From an uncultured Kordia sp. (GTDB lineage Bacteria; Bacteroidota; Bacteroidia; Flavobacteriales; Flavobacteriaceae), in assembly GCF_947489565.1 (NCBI RefSeq), contig NZ_CANLEA010000010.1, positions 1 to 64,000 on the forward strand: a stretch of 64,000 bases of DNA, read 5' to 3'. Below are positions 53,506 through 62,437 of this stretch, in pieces. The notes beneath the pieces are model-generated. The model was given only the letters and a program-made list of their open reading frames with translations, searched no databases and was not told the origin of the DNA. The position numbers and the translations under genes were made by a program. How positions within the stretch are numbered: the first letter of the stretch is position 1; the number at the start of each line of letters is the position of its first letter.

Positions 53506-54699
53506 ATGAAAAAATTACTACTTACCATTAGTATTTCTTTAGTATTAATTGCCTGTGGCAGTGTCAAAAAAACACAAGAAGCACTGAATACAGGAGATTA
53601 TGACATGGTGATTAACAATGCCATTAATCAGTTGAAGAAGAATAAAACTCGAAAAAGAAAACAGCAATATGTACATTTGTTAGAAACTGCATATTCAAAA
53701 GCTGTAGCACGTGATTTGGCAGAGATTAAATTCTTAAAGAAAGAAGGAAATCCAGAAAAGTTGGAAACGCTGTATACTATTTATACAGGATTGGACAACC
53801 GTCAAGAATCGATTAAACCTTTGCTCCCTTTACCTATTTTGAAAGAAGGAAGAAATGCACGGTTTGCAATGGAAGATTATTCAGAAGAAATTATTGATAC
53901 AAAAAATAAATTGACCGAACATTTATATGAAAGGGTTTCGCAATCAATGCTTTTAAACAAAGGGAATAAATACGAATACCGAAAAGCCTTTGAAGATCTA
54001 CAATATATTGATGAGATTTCTCCAAATTATAAAAATGTGCAGCGACTCATGGAAGAAGCACATGCCAAAGGAACTGATTTTGTACTTGTGCAACTCAATA
54101 ATGCAACTGACAAGGTAATTCCTAGACGTTTGGAAGATGATTTATTGAACTTTAATACGTATGGATTGAATGATATGTGGACTGTATATCATGGAAATGA
54201 AATTGCAAAAATCAACTATGATTTCGGACTTATCTTAGATTTTAGAGATATTCAAGTTTCCCCTGAGCAAATTAGAGAAAAGCAAATCATCAAAGAAAAA
54301 GAAATCAAAGATGGCTGGAAATATGCACTTGACAACAATGGAAACGTATTAAAAGATAGTCTTGGGAATGATATTAAAGTAGATAAATTTAAAACGATTC
54401 GTTGCGAATTGTATGAATTTACACAATTCAAAGCTGCACAAGTTAATGGACAAGTTCGTTTTGTTGATTACAGAACCAAACAATTAATTGAAGCATTTCC
54501 AATTAGTACAGAATTCATTTTTGAACATGCATATGCTGATTTTGATGGAGATAGAAGAGCTTTGGACGACAGATATCGTGATTTAATTTCTGTACGAGCA
54601 ATACCATTTCCTAGCAATGAGCAAATGATTTACGACTCTGGAGAAGACATAAAAGCACGACTCAAAGCCATTCTTACACGGAATAAATTTAGGCGTTGA
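53506..54699 (+). CDS. Lipoprotein with helical repeats, unknown function
   Basis: 397 residues. The lipobox LIAC (Cys17) makes it a lipoprotein. The N-terminal half is TPR-like helical (ALNTGDYDMVINNAINQLKK, EYRKAFEDLQYIDEISPNYK). The second half is a mixed alpha/beta domain with VDYRTKQLIEAFPISTEFIFEH. It resembles a group of Bacteroidetes lipoproteins of unknown role. Divergent from the peptide genes. A long inverted repeat follows the stop. Confidence 0.8.
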   Translation: MKKLLLTISISLVLIACGSVKKTQEALNTGDYDMVINNAINQLKKNKTRKRKQQYVHLLETAYSKAVARDLAEIKFLKKEGNPEKLETLYTIYTGLDNRQESIKPLLPLPILKEGRNARFAMEDYSEEIIDTKNKLTEHLYERVSQSMLLNKGNKYEYRKAFEDLQYIDEISPNYKNVQRLMEEAHAKGTDFVLVQLNNATDKVIPRRLEDDLLNFNTYGLNDMWTVYHGNEIAKINYDFGLILDFRDIQVSPEQIREKQIIKEKEIKDGWKYALDNNGNVLKDSLGNDIKVDKFKTIRCELYEFTQFKAAQVNGQVRFVDYRTKQLIEAFPISTEFIFEHAYADFDGDRRALDDRYRDLISVRAIPFPSNEQMIYDSGEDIKARLKAILTRNKFRR

Positions 54700-54732
54700 A
54701 CCTAATCTCATTATTTAATACAAATATCAAAT

Positions 54733-54791
54733 CGAGCACAGTTGAGATGCAGTGGAAACATTCGTTTTCTTTAGTTTCTCAACTGTGCTCG
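54733..54791. repeat. Long inverted repeat (15-bp arms)
   Basis: CGAGCACAGTTGAGA (54733-54747) and its exact complement TCTCAACTGTGCTCG (54777-54791) enclose a 29-base loop. It may end both convergent transcripts (53506-54699 and 54884-55999), but no T-run follows, so it looks more like a mobile or dispersed element. Confidence 0.65.
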
Positions 54792-54804
54792 GAATTTCTA
54801 TAAA

Positions 54805-54876
54805 TCTAGTAGCGAAGCAATCTAATATCTAACAGCTAAAGCGGTCTAAAAGTCTAAAAGCAAAGCAAGTCTAAAA
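54805..54876. repeat. AGCNAAGC-ATCTAA word repeats
   Basis: Degenerate copies of TCTAA-AGC-AAAGC words such as TAGCGAAGCAATCTAATATC and TCTAAAAGCAAAGCAAGTCT. The same words occur at 165-183 and 399-457, and inside the 108-bp array at 24074-24727. Confidence 0.6.
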
Positions 54877-54883
54877 ATCTATT

Positions 54884-55999
54884 TCACAAAGCATGCTGAC
54901 TCCGATAGGATTTTGGTGAAATCCCCGTTTTTTTCCGAAAAGCATTGTAAAAGGATGTCCGATTGTTAAATCCTGCAGCATAAATAATTTCGTTAATATT
55001 TAAATCGTTTTGTTTATCCTGTAACAATCGAATAGCCTCGTTAATCCGATAATTATTGACAAATTCAAAAAAATTGACCTGAAAATGCTCGTTAATCAAT
55101 TGCGATGTATGATGTCGTGACATATTCAATTGTGCAGATAATTCATCTAGCGTAAGCGAACTATCTAAAAACAACTTATCGGCTTCCATCAAAGAAATCA
55201 ACTTCTCTTTCATCTCAACAGCAATTGAAGAAGACAAACCGTTATTTTGATACTTTATAAATGGAATCTTTAAAGCGCCCGAAAATATACTAGGCTGCAT
55301 AAAACTAAAATAAGAAACAATTCCTATAAAAAATACCATCGCATAGCCTATCAAATAATCGTTAGACATGGTCATGAGTCGTAAATTGACCAATACAAAA
55401 TAGAGCAAAAAAACCAAAGCATATCCAGTAAAACACAGGCCTAAAGATTTAATCCAAACCCGTTGTGCTTCGGTAACTTTATCTTTTTCTTTTCTATACA
55501 AAAAGTAAATTTTAACAGCATATACCAACATTAAAAGTGTCACTACATCTACCATATATTCTCTGGGAATTGGCCACCAATTTACATACTCAGCATAGTT
55601 TCCTGTACTATCAATTTCATGTTTGAGTTCTATCGGTAATACATAATAACTCCCAAACACAAAAAAGATCCAGACTAAGGGAATGGCATGCCGTAAATCG
55701 CGCCAAGTAAATGGATTTTTATTCAGCACACGCTTCATATATATATATAACAAAGGACCATACAATACCCAAGGAATAAAATTGGTAAATGACATGTGCT
55801 CTATGTAATAGCCATCGTAGGCAGACCAATACGCACAGTTAAATAATTGATTATAAGAAAATAGCAGTAAAAAAACGCCAAATATACTATTGGCAACGCG
55901 ATCACCTTTGCGCTTTAGGAAAAACAAAATTCCGAGTACGAAGGCTTGTATGGCAAATGCAAAAAACAGCATTATCCATATATTAATGGTAGTTTTCAT
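54884..55999 (-). CDS. Membrane-bound AraC family regulator (7TM-HTH)
   Basis: 371 residues. About seven membrane helices (residues 5-240) and a C-terminal AraC helix-turn-helix with LNMSRHHTSQLINEHF and AAGFNNRTSFYNAFRKKTGISP. It is a paralogue of the gene at 48467-49618, and both begin with a shared IWxLLFFAF-type helix. The pair brackets the group of three peptide genes, which may only be chance. Targets unknown. Confidence 0.9.
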   Translation of the reverse strand: MKTTINIWIMLFFAFAIQAFVLGILFFLKRKGDRVANSIFGVFLLLFSYNQLFNCAYWSAYDGYYIEHMSFTNFIPWVLYGPLLYIYMKRVLNKNPFTWRDLRHAIPLVWIFFVFGSYYVLPIELKHEIDSTGNYAEYVNWWPIPREYMVDVVTLLMLVYAVKIYFLYRKEKDKVTEAQRVWIKSLGLCFTGYALVFLLYFVLVNLRLMTMSNDYLIGYAMVFFIGIVSYFSFMQPSIFSGALKIPFIKYQNNGLSSSIAVEMKEKLISLMEADKLFLDSSLTLDELSAQLNMSRHHTSQLINEHFQVNFFEFVNNYRINEAIRLLQDKQNDLNINEIIYAAGFNNRTSFYNAFRKKTGISPKSYRSQHAL

Positions 56000-56123
56000 C
56001 GGCAGTAATTTTTAAGAACGAATTTTGATTGATTGAATGATGTAAATCAATGTACAAAACAGCCCGTAAAATCTGTCTTAAAAAACTCTTAATTCTTATC
56101 CGCGAAAAGTTAAAAAAGAAAAA

Positions 56124-56519
56124 TTACACAAATTGCTCCAGTGGAATTGCGTTGATTTGACTGTGAGAAGCATGCGCAACCGTAATTCCATTTTTAACAA
56201 TAATTAATTGTGGACTTTCATGCCAAACCTGAAAACGTGCAGCAACCTCTTGTGAAATTGGACGAAAACTCAATAAATCTAAATAATACACTTTCATTTG
56301 GTTTTCCTCCAAATCATACGAACTTTCAAACTGTTTAATTACCATTCTGCTAATTCCGCAACGTGTACTATGCTTAAAAATCGCAACAGGTTGTGTTTTC
56401 GATTCTTTAACAATAGTATCTAATTGTGACACATCTGTCAAACGTGTCCATTGCAATTTTGAAGGCTCAGGAGTTTCTGATGTTCCAGAACTTCCAAATA
56501 ATTTATTGAATATTCCCAT
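56124..56519 (-). CDS. ytxJ: Bacillithiol-system redox protein YtxJ
   Basis: 131 residues, a single thioredoxin-like domain of the YtxJ family (DUF2847). The site is one Cys in KHSTRCGISRMVIKQFE, and the later SFRPISQEVAARFQVWHESPQLIIVKNG is conserved. YtxJ is a predicted monothiol bacilliredoxin that removes bacillithiol from proteins, so the organism should make bacillithiol, as many Bacteroidota do. Single gene, divergent from clpB. Confidence 0.9.
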   Translation of the reverse strand: MGIFNKLFGSSGTSETPEPSKLQWTRLTDVSQLDTIVKESKTQPVAIFKHSTRCGISRMVIKQFESSYDLEENQMKVYYLDLLSFRPISQEVAARFQVWHESPQLIIVKNGITVAHASHSQINAIPLEQFV

Positions 56520-56678
56520 AAGTATCTGTAAATTTAAAGTATCAGTCGTATGCTTTTTTTAAAACTTGCACGAATGTCAAAATGTCTTGTAAATACTAGC
56601 ATTAACCGTCATTTTGTCTTGTATTCTGAATTGGAATAACTATTGCAAAATTACTATAAAATTACAGAATTGAACGCT

Positions 56679-59279
56679 ATGAATTTTAATAATTATACCA
56701 TAAAATCACAAGAAGCTGTACAGCAAGCACAGCTTATAACGCAAACATACGGGCACCAACAAATTGAAAATGAACACCTTTTCAAAGCCATTATGGATGT
56801 TGATGACAATGTATTGCCATTTTTATTGAAGAAACTTAATGTAAATATCACTATGCTTTCACAGATTTTAGAAAGCACGTTAAATAGTTTTTCAAAAGTA
56901 AGTGGCGGAAATATTATGTTGTCGCCAGCTACTGGAAAAACTCTGACAGATGCAAGCATTGTAGCAAAAGAAATGAATGACGAATTTGTGTCTACTTCGC
57001 ATTTAGTGTTAGCTATCTTCAAATCTAATAGCAAAATAGCGCAGATTTTAAAAGATCAAGGTGTTACAGAAAAAGAATTAAAAGCAGCCATTCAAGAACT
57101 GCGAAAAGGAGAACGTGTGACTTCTGCTTCTGCTGAGGACACGTATAATTCGCTTAACAAATATGCTAACAACTTGAACCAATTGGCAAACGATGGAAAA
57201 CTAGATCCTGTCATTGGTAGAGATGAAGAAATCCGTAGAGTCTTGCAAATTCTTTCTCGTAGAACCAAAAATAATCCAATCTTAGTAGGTGAACCTGGAG
57301 TTGGTAAAACCGCTATTGCGGAAGGATTAGCGCACAGAATTATTCAAGGTGATGTTCCCGAAAATTTAAAGGACAAACAAATCTATTCGCTCGATATGGG
57401 CGCATTGATTGCCGGTGCAAAATTTAAAGGTGAATTTGAAGAACGTTTAAAAGCAGTAATCAAAGAAGTCACTTCTGCAGATGGCGATATTGTCTTATTC
57501 ATTGATGAAATCCACACTTTAGTTGGTGCTGGTGGCGGACAAGGTGCTATGGATGCCGCAAACATCTTAAAACCTGCTTTAGCACGAGGAGAATTAAGAG
57601 CGATTGGTGCAACAACCTTAGACGAATATCAAAAATATTTTGAGCAGGATAAAGCCTTAGAACGTCGTTTCCAGAAAATTACTGTGAGCGAACCAGATAC
57701 TGAAAGCGCGATTTCTATCTTAAGAGGGATCAAAGAGAAATATGAAACACATCATAAAGTTCGTATCAAAGACGAAGCAATTATTGCCGCAGTCGAACTT
57801 TCGCAACGTTATATTACAAACAGATTTTTACCCGATAAAGCCATCGATCTAATTGATGAAGCTGCTTCTAAATTACGCATGGAAATCAACTCAAAACCTG
57901 AAGAATTGGACGTTTTAGACAGACGTATCATGCAATTAGAAATTGAGATTGAAGCCATCAAACGCGAAAATGATGAAGCAAAACTGAAATCGTTGAATGC
58001 AGAATTGGCAAATATTAAAGAAGAACGCGATGAGATTTTCTCCAAATGGCAATCTGAAAAAGATGTTGTAGATCAAGTACAAGCTACCAAAGAAGCCATT
58101 GAAAATTACCGTGCAGAAGCCGAACGTGCCGAACGCGAAGGAAATTATGGAAAAGTAGCTGAATTGCGTTACGGAAAAATTAAAGAAGCGCAAGGACAAT
58201 TAGATGTCTTACAGAAAGAACTAGAGACGCAGGAAGAAAACGCGCTGATTAAAGAAGAAGTAACGAATGAAGATATCGCCGAAGTAGTAGCAAAATGGAC
58301 GGGAATTCCGGTAACTAAAATGTTGCAAAGCGAACGTGAAAAGCTATTACAACTCGAAAAAGAATTGCACAAACGTGTCGTAGGACAAGAAGAAGCTATT
58401 GTTGCCGTTTCAGACGCGGTTCGTAGAAGTCGCGCAGGACTACAAGATGCCAATCGTCCTATTGGTTCGTTTCTATTTTTAGGAATGACAGGTGTTGGAA
58501 AAACCGAATTGGCAAAAGCACTTGCCTCCTATTTGTTTGACGATGAAAACGCGATGACACGTATTGATATGAGCGAATATCAAGAATCGCATTCGGTGAG
58601 TAGATTGGTTGGTGCGCCTCCAGGATATGTTGGCTATGATGAAGGCGGACAATTGACAGAAGCCGTAAGACGCAGACCGTATTCAGTGGTTTTACTCGAC
58701 GAAATTGAAAAAGCGCATCCAGATACCTTCAATATCTTATTGCAAGTCTTGGATGAAGGACGATTGACTGATAATAAAGGAAGAGTTGCCGATTTTAAAA
58801 ATGCTATCATCATTATGACTTCAAACATGGGAAGTCATATCATTGAAGAAAAGTTTAAGGCAATGCAAGACATGCACAGCGCTACAGAAGCTGCTAAAGT
58901 GGAAGTCTTAGGCTTGTTAAAGAAAACGGTGCGACCTGAGTTCCTAAATCGTATTGATGACATGGTGATGTTTACTCCTTTAACACAAGCTGACATCAAA
59001 GAAATTGTGCGTTTGCAATTAAAAAATGTGGTAAAAAGGCTTTCAAAACAGCAAATTACCTTAGATGCTACCGAAGAAGCCATTCAGTATTTAGCACAAC
59101 AAGGATTTGATCCGCAATTTGGTGCAAGACCTGTAAAACGTGTGATTCAACGAAAAGTACTAAATGAATTATCTAAAGAAATTCTAAGTGGAAAAGTTAC
59201 TGCTGAAAGTATTATTTTATTAGATGAATTCAATGATGAATTGGTCTTTAGAAACCAAACAAGTTTGATTGAGAATTAA
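56679..59279 (+). CDS. clpB: ATP-dependent chaperone ClpB
   Basis: 866 residues from the ATG at 56679; a TTG at 56643 gives a longer frame that is not preferred. It has the Clp-N repeat domain (about 1-145), AAA1 with Walker [11 protein letters not shown] (about 204), the ClpB-specific middle coiled coil (about 400-520) and AAA2 with Walker [11 protein letters not shown] (about 602), plus the C-terminal D2-small domain. This Hsp100 disaggregase works with DnaK in the cytoplasm to rescue aggregated protein. A hairpin terminator follows. Confidence 0.97.
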   Translation: MNFNNYTIKSQEAVQQAQLITQTYGHQQIENEHLFKAIMDVDDNVLPFLLKKLNVNITMLSQILESTLNSFSKVSGGNIMLSPATGKTLTDASIVAKEMNDEFVSTSHLVLAIFKSNSKIAQILKDQGVTEKELKAAIQELRKGERVTSASAEDTYNSLNKYANNLNQLANDGKLDPVIGRDEEIRRVLQILSRRTKNNPILVGEPGVGKTAIAEGLAHRIIQGDVPENLKDKQIYSLDMGALIAGAKFKGEFEERLKAVIKEVTSADGDIVLFIDEIHTLVGAGGGQGAMDAANILKPALARGELRAIGATTLDEYQKYFEQDKALERRFQKITVSEPDTESAISILRGIKEKYETHHKVRIKDEAIIAAVELSQRYITNRFLPDKAIDLIDEAASKLRMEINSKPEELDVLDRRIMQLEIEIEAIKRENDEAKLKSLNAELANIKEERDEIFSKWQSEKDVVDQVQATKEAIENYRAEAERAEREGNYGKVAELRYGKIKEAQGQLDVLQKELETQEENALIKEEVTNEDIAEVVAKWTGIPVTKMLQSEREKLLQLEKELHKRVVGQEEAIVAVSDAVRRSRAGLQDANRPIGSFLFLGMTGVGKTELAKALASYLFDDENAMTRIDMSEYQESHSVSRLVGAPPGYVGYDEGGQLTEAVRRRPYSVVLLDEIEKAHPDTFNILLQVLDEGRLTDNKGRVADFKNAIIIMTSNMGSHIIEEKFKAMQDMHSATEAAKVEVLGLLKKTVRPEFLNRIDDMVMFTPLTQADIKEIVRLQLKNVVKRLSKQQITLDATEEAIQYLAQQGFDPQFGARPVKRVIQRKVLNELSKEILSGKVTAESIILLDEFNDELVFRNQTSLIEN

Positions 59280-59307
59280 GTAAGATATTCTCTATAAATA
59301 AAAGTAA

Positions 59308-59338
59308 TCAAGAGCAGCTCACAAAAAGCTGCTCTTGA
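59308..59338 (+). terminator. Hairpin terminator of clpB
   Basis: CAAGAGCAGCT pairs with AGCTGCTCTTG around a short loop; a weak T-run follows. The rest of 59339-59631 holds only a doubtful 60-codon minus frame (59345-59527). Confidence 0.75.
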
Positions 59339-59631
59339 TGTTTACTAACAAAGACAGGAAATATTCACATCTCCTGAACTACAAGATTCATACATAAAAC
59401 GCTGTTCGAAAGGCTTTATTTTACAGGGAAAAGTTAAAATTTTGAGAATTCTTTCTGCCAACGAAAGAAAGTTTAAAATAGTATAAAGGCATATAAAATA
59501 GTTTTGAATCGAAAGAAAAGAAGTCATTCAGTGAAATAAATAAAACCTGAATTTTCAATAAAGAATTTACAGTCATTAAAACAATAACTGTAACTTTAAA
59601 AAGTTAAATAATAAACATCTAAAACCAAACC

Positions 59632-60135
59632 ATGTTACAAAGAATAATTTTAAGTACACTTTTGATATTTAGTATTTACGCTCATGCACAAAATGAAAAA
59701 CCAAATAGAGATGCTTTTGTATTAACTGTTGCTGTAGATACTGTCAACTATTACCAACAAGACGTTCCTATTTCACCATATTTTGTAAAAGATAAAATTC
59801 TTCAAATCTATCCTACAGAAAAACTATTTATTGAAACTGAGGTAAAAGCGGATTCTATTCATTCTATGAAAGTTGTCAAAGAAAATTTGAATCCAGAAAA
59901 GACCATTGTTATTGAATTTATTCAAAATGTAAAAGGCAAAAATCATGAAGGAATGATGTTAAAAGTAGACAATCCTTTTGAAAAAGCGTTGCGATACAAA
60001 GCCCTAATGTATATCAATGGTAGAACGGAATGGATTCCAACAAGTATTATTCCTGTCAGACCAAAATTATCGAGTTTTGAAGTTTGGAATGATGTCATTT
60101 TATCGTTGGTTTTAGTCGAATGGAAACTGGAATAA
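59632..60135 (+). CDS. Secreted hypothetical protein, 167 aa
   Basis: Signal peptide about 1-19 (YAHAQ). Mature part is beta-rich with repeated TEVKADSIHSMKVVKENLNPEK-like strands; no named domain seen. Convergent with the peptide genes on minus, 142 bp away. Could be a periplasmic binding or envelope protein; function unknown. Confidence 0.75.
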   Translation: MLQRIILSTLLIFSIYAHAQNEKPNRDAFVLTVAVDTVNYYQQDVPISPYFVKDKILQIYPTEKLFIETEVKADSIHSMKVVKENLNPEKTIVIEFIQNVKGKNHEGMMLKVDNPFEKALRYKALMYINGRTEWIPTSIIPVRPKLSSFEVWNDVILSLVLVEWKLE

Positions 60136-60277
60136 CATTTTTTTTGATTGAGTTGAATATGATGCAATTCCTTTTAAATACTCATAAGCAAAAAAAGATA
60201 GAAGCATATACAAAGCCACACTCCTATCTTTCCTAACTAACTCAAAATTTATAATTATAGTAGGATATAATTCAATA

Positions 60278-60547
60278 CTAATTTTTATTGTATGTACCTG
60301 CACAAGTATCTGGCGCGCAACTTATACCAGGATCCGTAAAACAAGCATCAACCTTCACTGTTTGACAATTTTGATACGGACAGGTTTCTGTATACGGACA
60401 AGTATCCGTAAATGGACATGGACGACCTATGGTTTGTGCTAGTGTATCTGCTGCATTTGCAGTTCCACCTTTGACAGTTCGGGGGCGAAAAGAAGCAATA
60501 TTACTCTTTCCTAAACGCAACTTGACATTCAAATTCTTTTTCTTCAT
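60278..60547 (-). CDS. GG-leader Cys-rich precursor peptide
   Basis: 89 codons from the ATG at 60547; an earlier ATG (60571) precedes the usual MKKKNLN start and is not used. Leader MKKKNLNVKLRLGKSNIASF ends TVKGG (residues 24-28). The core holds CPFTDTCPYTETCPYQNC, then ACFTDP and SCAPDTC: eight Cys in all, and a repeated CPxxTC motif. It is very similar to the next gene upstream (60559-60822), so a tandem duplication. Distant modification enzymes assumed. Confidence 0.82.
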   Translation of the reverse strand: MKKKNLNVKLRLGKSNIASFRPRTVKGGTANAADTLAQTIGRPCPFTDTCPYTETCPYQNCQTVKVDACFTDPGISCAPDTCAGTYNKN

Positions 60548-60558
60548 GATATACTTTT

Positions 60559-60822
60559 TTAAATTTGACAATTAACCATTGATCCACAACCATCAGGAGT
60601 ACAACTGATAATTGGATCCGTATAACAAGCATCTTCTCGCATGGTGATACAATGATAAGGACAGGTTTCTTTATCTGAACAGATATCAGAAGGTTGACAT
60701 ACATCTTGCTCGACAGTAATCGGCGGACTATATGCGATTCCTCCTGTTACTTTTTTACTATTGAAAGAAGCGATCTTATCCTTTCTCAAACGTAACTTCA
60801 TATTCAAATTCTTTTTCTTCAT
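60559..60822 (-). CDS. GG-leader Cys-rich precursor peptide
   Basis: 87 codons. Leader MKKKNLNMKLRLRKDKIASF ... KVTGG (residues 24-28). The core has eight Cys with CQPSDIC, CSDKETCPYHC, ACYTDP and SCTPDGC. Motif order matches the downstream peptide: a CPYxxC block, then ACxTDP, then SCxPDxC. Leader lengths are the same. It is the middle of three tandem genes on minus, 11 bp from the next ATG. Confidence 0.82.
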   Translation of the reverse strand: MKKKNLNMKLRLRKDKIASFNSKKVTGGIAYSPPITVEQDVCQPSDICSDKETCPYHCITMREDACYTDPIISCTPDGCGSMVNCQI

Positions 60823-60891
60823 AGTATTAGATGTATTAGAAATTAATGATTCAACTAAACTAGCAATACGACACCATTTTTTTCAAAAAAA

Positions 60892-61095
60892 TCACTGATT
60901 ATCTACTGGTACTGGCTTGCAATTATCAAATTTAGGATCTGTACATGAACATGTTTCAATTGGGCACAAACTGTTATGTGTTAATGGATCGTCTGAATTA
61001 GCATTGGCGCTTCCTCCTGTAAGTTTTTTAGCATCTAACACAGCAATTACCTTCTTTTTCAATGCCAGCTTTATAGTGAAGTTTCTTTTTTTCAT
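60892..61095 (-). CDS. GG-leader Cys-rich precursor peptide
   Basis: 67 codons. Leader MKKRNFTIKLALKKKVIAVL ... KLTGG (residues 24-28). Shorter core with four Cys (LCPIETCSCTDPKFDNC) that keeps the CTDP box seen in the two following peptides. It is first of three tandem genes. A divergent TetR gene begins 143 bp away. Confidence 0.8.
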   Translation of the reverse strand: MKKRNFTIKLALKKKVIAVLDAKKLTGGSANANSDDPLTHNSLCPIETCSCTDPKFDNCKPVPVDNQ

Positions 61096-61200
61096 GATTT
61101 ATATTTTAAATTAATACTACATAAATTTACTAACAATCAACCACTTAACAATACATAGAAACTATACTTCGACTACGTGTTAACAATAAAAACCATTTTT

Positions 61201-61214
61201 ATACCGATCGGTAT
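61201..61214. promoter_or_regulatory. TetR operator (site 1)
   Basis: Perfect palindrome ATACCGATCGGTAT, 24-37 bp upstream of the TetR gene ATG. It is nearly identical to site 2 (61857-61870). Confidence 0.75.
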
Positions 61215-61237
61215 ATTTTTTTAATTATATTTGAAGT

Positions 61238-61834
61238 ATGATTACGAAAGCCGAAAAAACCGCCGCTTTTATTGTAGAAACTGTCGCACCTATTTTTAAT
61301 AAGAATGGATACGCCGCGACTAGTATTTCTGATATTACCAAAGCAACAGGTTTGACAAAAGGTGCCATTTACGGAAATTTCAAAAACAAAGAAGAACTGG
61401 CCATTGCTTCCTTTAAGTTTATGGTAAAGCTTTTAATGAAAGAACTCGTAAAGCATATGGACAAGAGCAATTCTCCTATCAGAAAGCTGTTTCTGATCTC
61501 CGATTTTTACCGTAATTATTATTTATACACAAACAAAATGGGTGGTTGTCCTATTTTAAATGTTGGCGTGGACGCGAATAATCAAAATACATTACTATTA
61601 CAAAAAGTGCGCACCATTATTCAACGCATACAAGATCAATTAGCAACGATAATTGAAGATGGAATTGAACGTGGAGAAATAAGCACTGAAGTCAACGCCA
61701 TGTTTACCGCAAAACGTATCGATACCATGATTCAAGGAGCAATTTTTATGGCATATACCATGGATGATGAATTTTACATTAAAGACACCATGGATCAAAT
61801 TGATAAAATGATTGATACCGAATTAAGAGCATAA
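61238..61834 (+). CDS. TetR/AcrR family transcriptional regulator
   Basis: 198 residues. N-terminal TetR helix-turn-helix (about 12-58) with FNKNGYAATSISDITKATGLTKGAIYGNFKNKEEL; the C-terminal helical ligand domain has the YYLYTNKMGGCPILNVG segment of TetR_C_16/YfiR-like forms. It probably represses itself and the following thioesterase gene through near-identical ATACCrATyGGTAT palindromes in front of both. The ligand may be an acyl-CoA or a lipophilic compound (inference from the neighbour). Confidence 0.93.
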   Translation: MITKAEKTAAFIVETVAPIFNKNGYAATSISDITKATGLTKGAIYGNFKNKEELAIASFKFMVKLLMKELVKHMDKSNSPIRKLFLISDFYRNYYLYTNKMGGCPILNVGVDANNQNTLLLQKVRTIIQRIQDQLATIIEDGIERGEISTEVNAMFTAKRIDTMIQGAIFMAYTMDDEFYIKDTMDQIDKMIDTELRA

Positions 61835-61856
61835 AACTATTTTTTTAATCAAAAAT

Positions 61857-61870
61857 ATACCAATTGGTAT
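61857..61870. promoter_or_regulatory. TetR operator (site 2)
   Basis: Perfect palindrome ATACCAATTGGTAT, 20-33 bp upstream of the thioesterase ATG. It shares ATACC-N4-GGTAT with site 1. Confidence 0.75.
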
Positions 61871-61889
61871 ATTTTAAAAACAACATATA

Positions 61890-62378
61890 ATGAACGAATT
61901 ACCAAAAATTTTAACCAGCAAAACTAAAATCAGATTTCAAGATTGCGATCCTTTAAATCATCTTAACAACAGTAAATATTTAGATTACCTCATCAATGCA
62001 AGAGAAGATCAATTGATTGAGCACTATGATTTAAATATCTTCGAAAATGCTAAAAAAACAGGCACAACTTGGGTAGTTGGCTCGCATCAAATTGCCTACC
62101 TACGACCTGCAAATGTGATGGAAACCGTTACTATTGAATCACAATTGCTTCACTATGGCAAAAAACAACTCTTAGTTGAAATTCGCATGTACAATGAAGA
62201 AAAAACCGAATTAAAAGCGGTGATGTGGAGTTCTTTTGTGCATTTCAACGTACTCAAAGGAAAAGCACACGAACATAATGAACAGTTTTTATCACTTTTT
62301 GAAAATGTTCAACTTCCTGTAGCTGAGACTAATTTTGACGAACGTGTAAAAAGTTTGCGAATGGTCAGCATTTCTTGA
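61890..62378 (+). CDS. Acyl-CoA thioesterase (4HBT hotdog family)
   Basis: 162 residues, a hotdog-fold thioesterase. It has the 4HBT core motif FQDCDPLNHLNNSKYLDYLINARED (Asp in DPLNHLNN), followed by VGSHQIAYLRPANVMETVTIES. The enzyme hydrolyses an acyl-CoA or aryl-CoA thioester in the cytoplasm; the exact substrate is unknown. It is controlled from a TetR-type palindrome (61857-61870) in front of it and is probably in the TetR regulon. Confidence 0.92.
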   Translation: MNELPKILTSKTKIRFQDCDPLNHLNNSKYLDYLINAREDQLIEHYDLNIFENAKKTGTTWVVGSHQIAYLRPANVMETVTIESQLLHYGKKQLLVEIRMYNEEKTELKAVMWSSFVHFNVLKGKAHEHNEQFLSLFENVQLPVAETNFDERVKSLRMVSIS

Positions 62379-62437
62379 TAATTATCAGTTTTCGAAGTTG
62401 AGTTTTTAAGTATCTTTACAGCAAAACTGAACGTTTT

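Noticed and set aside
59345-59527. 60-codon minus frame ending SCSSGDVNISCLC
   Set aside because: It has a Ser/Cys-rich end but no GG leader or MKK start; it may be a dead precursor, but the evidence is too weak.
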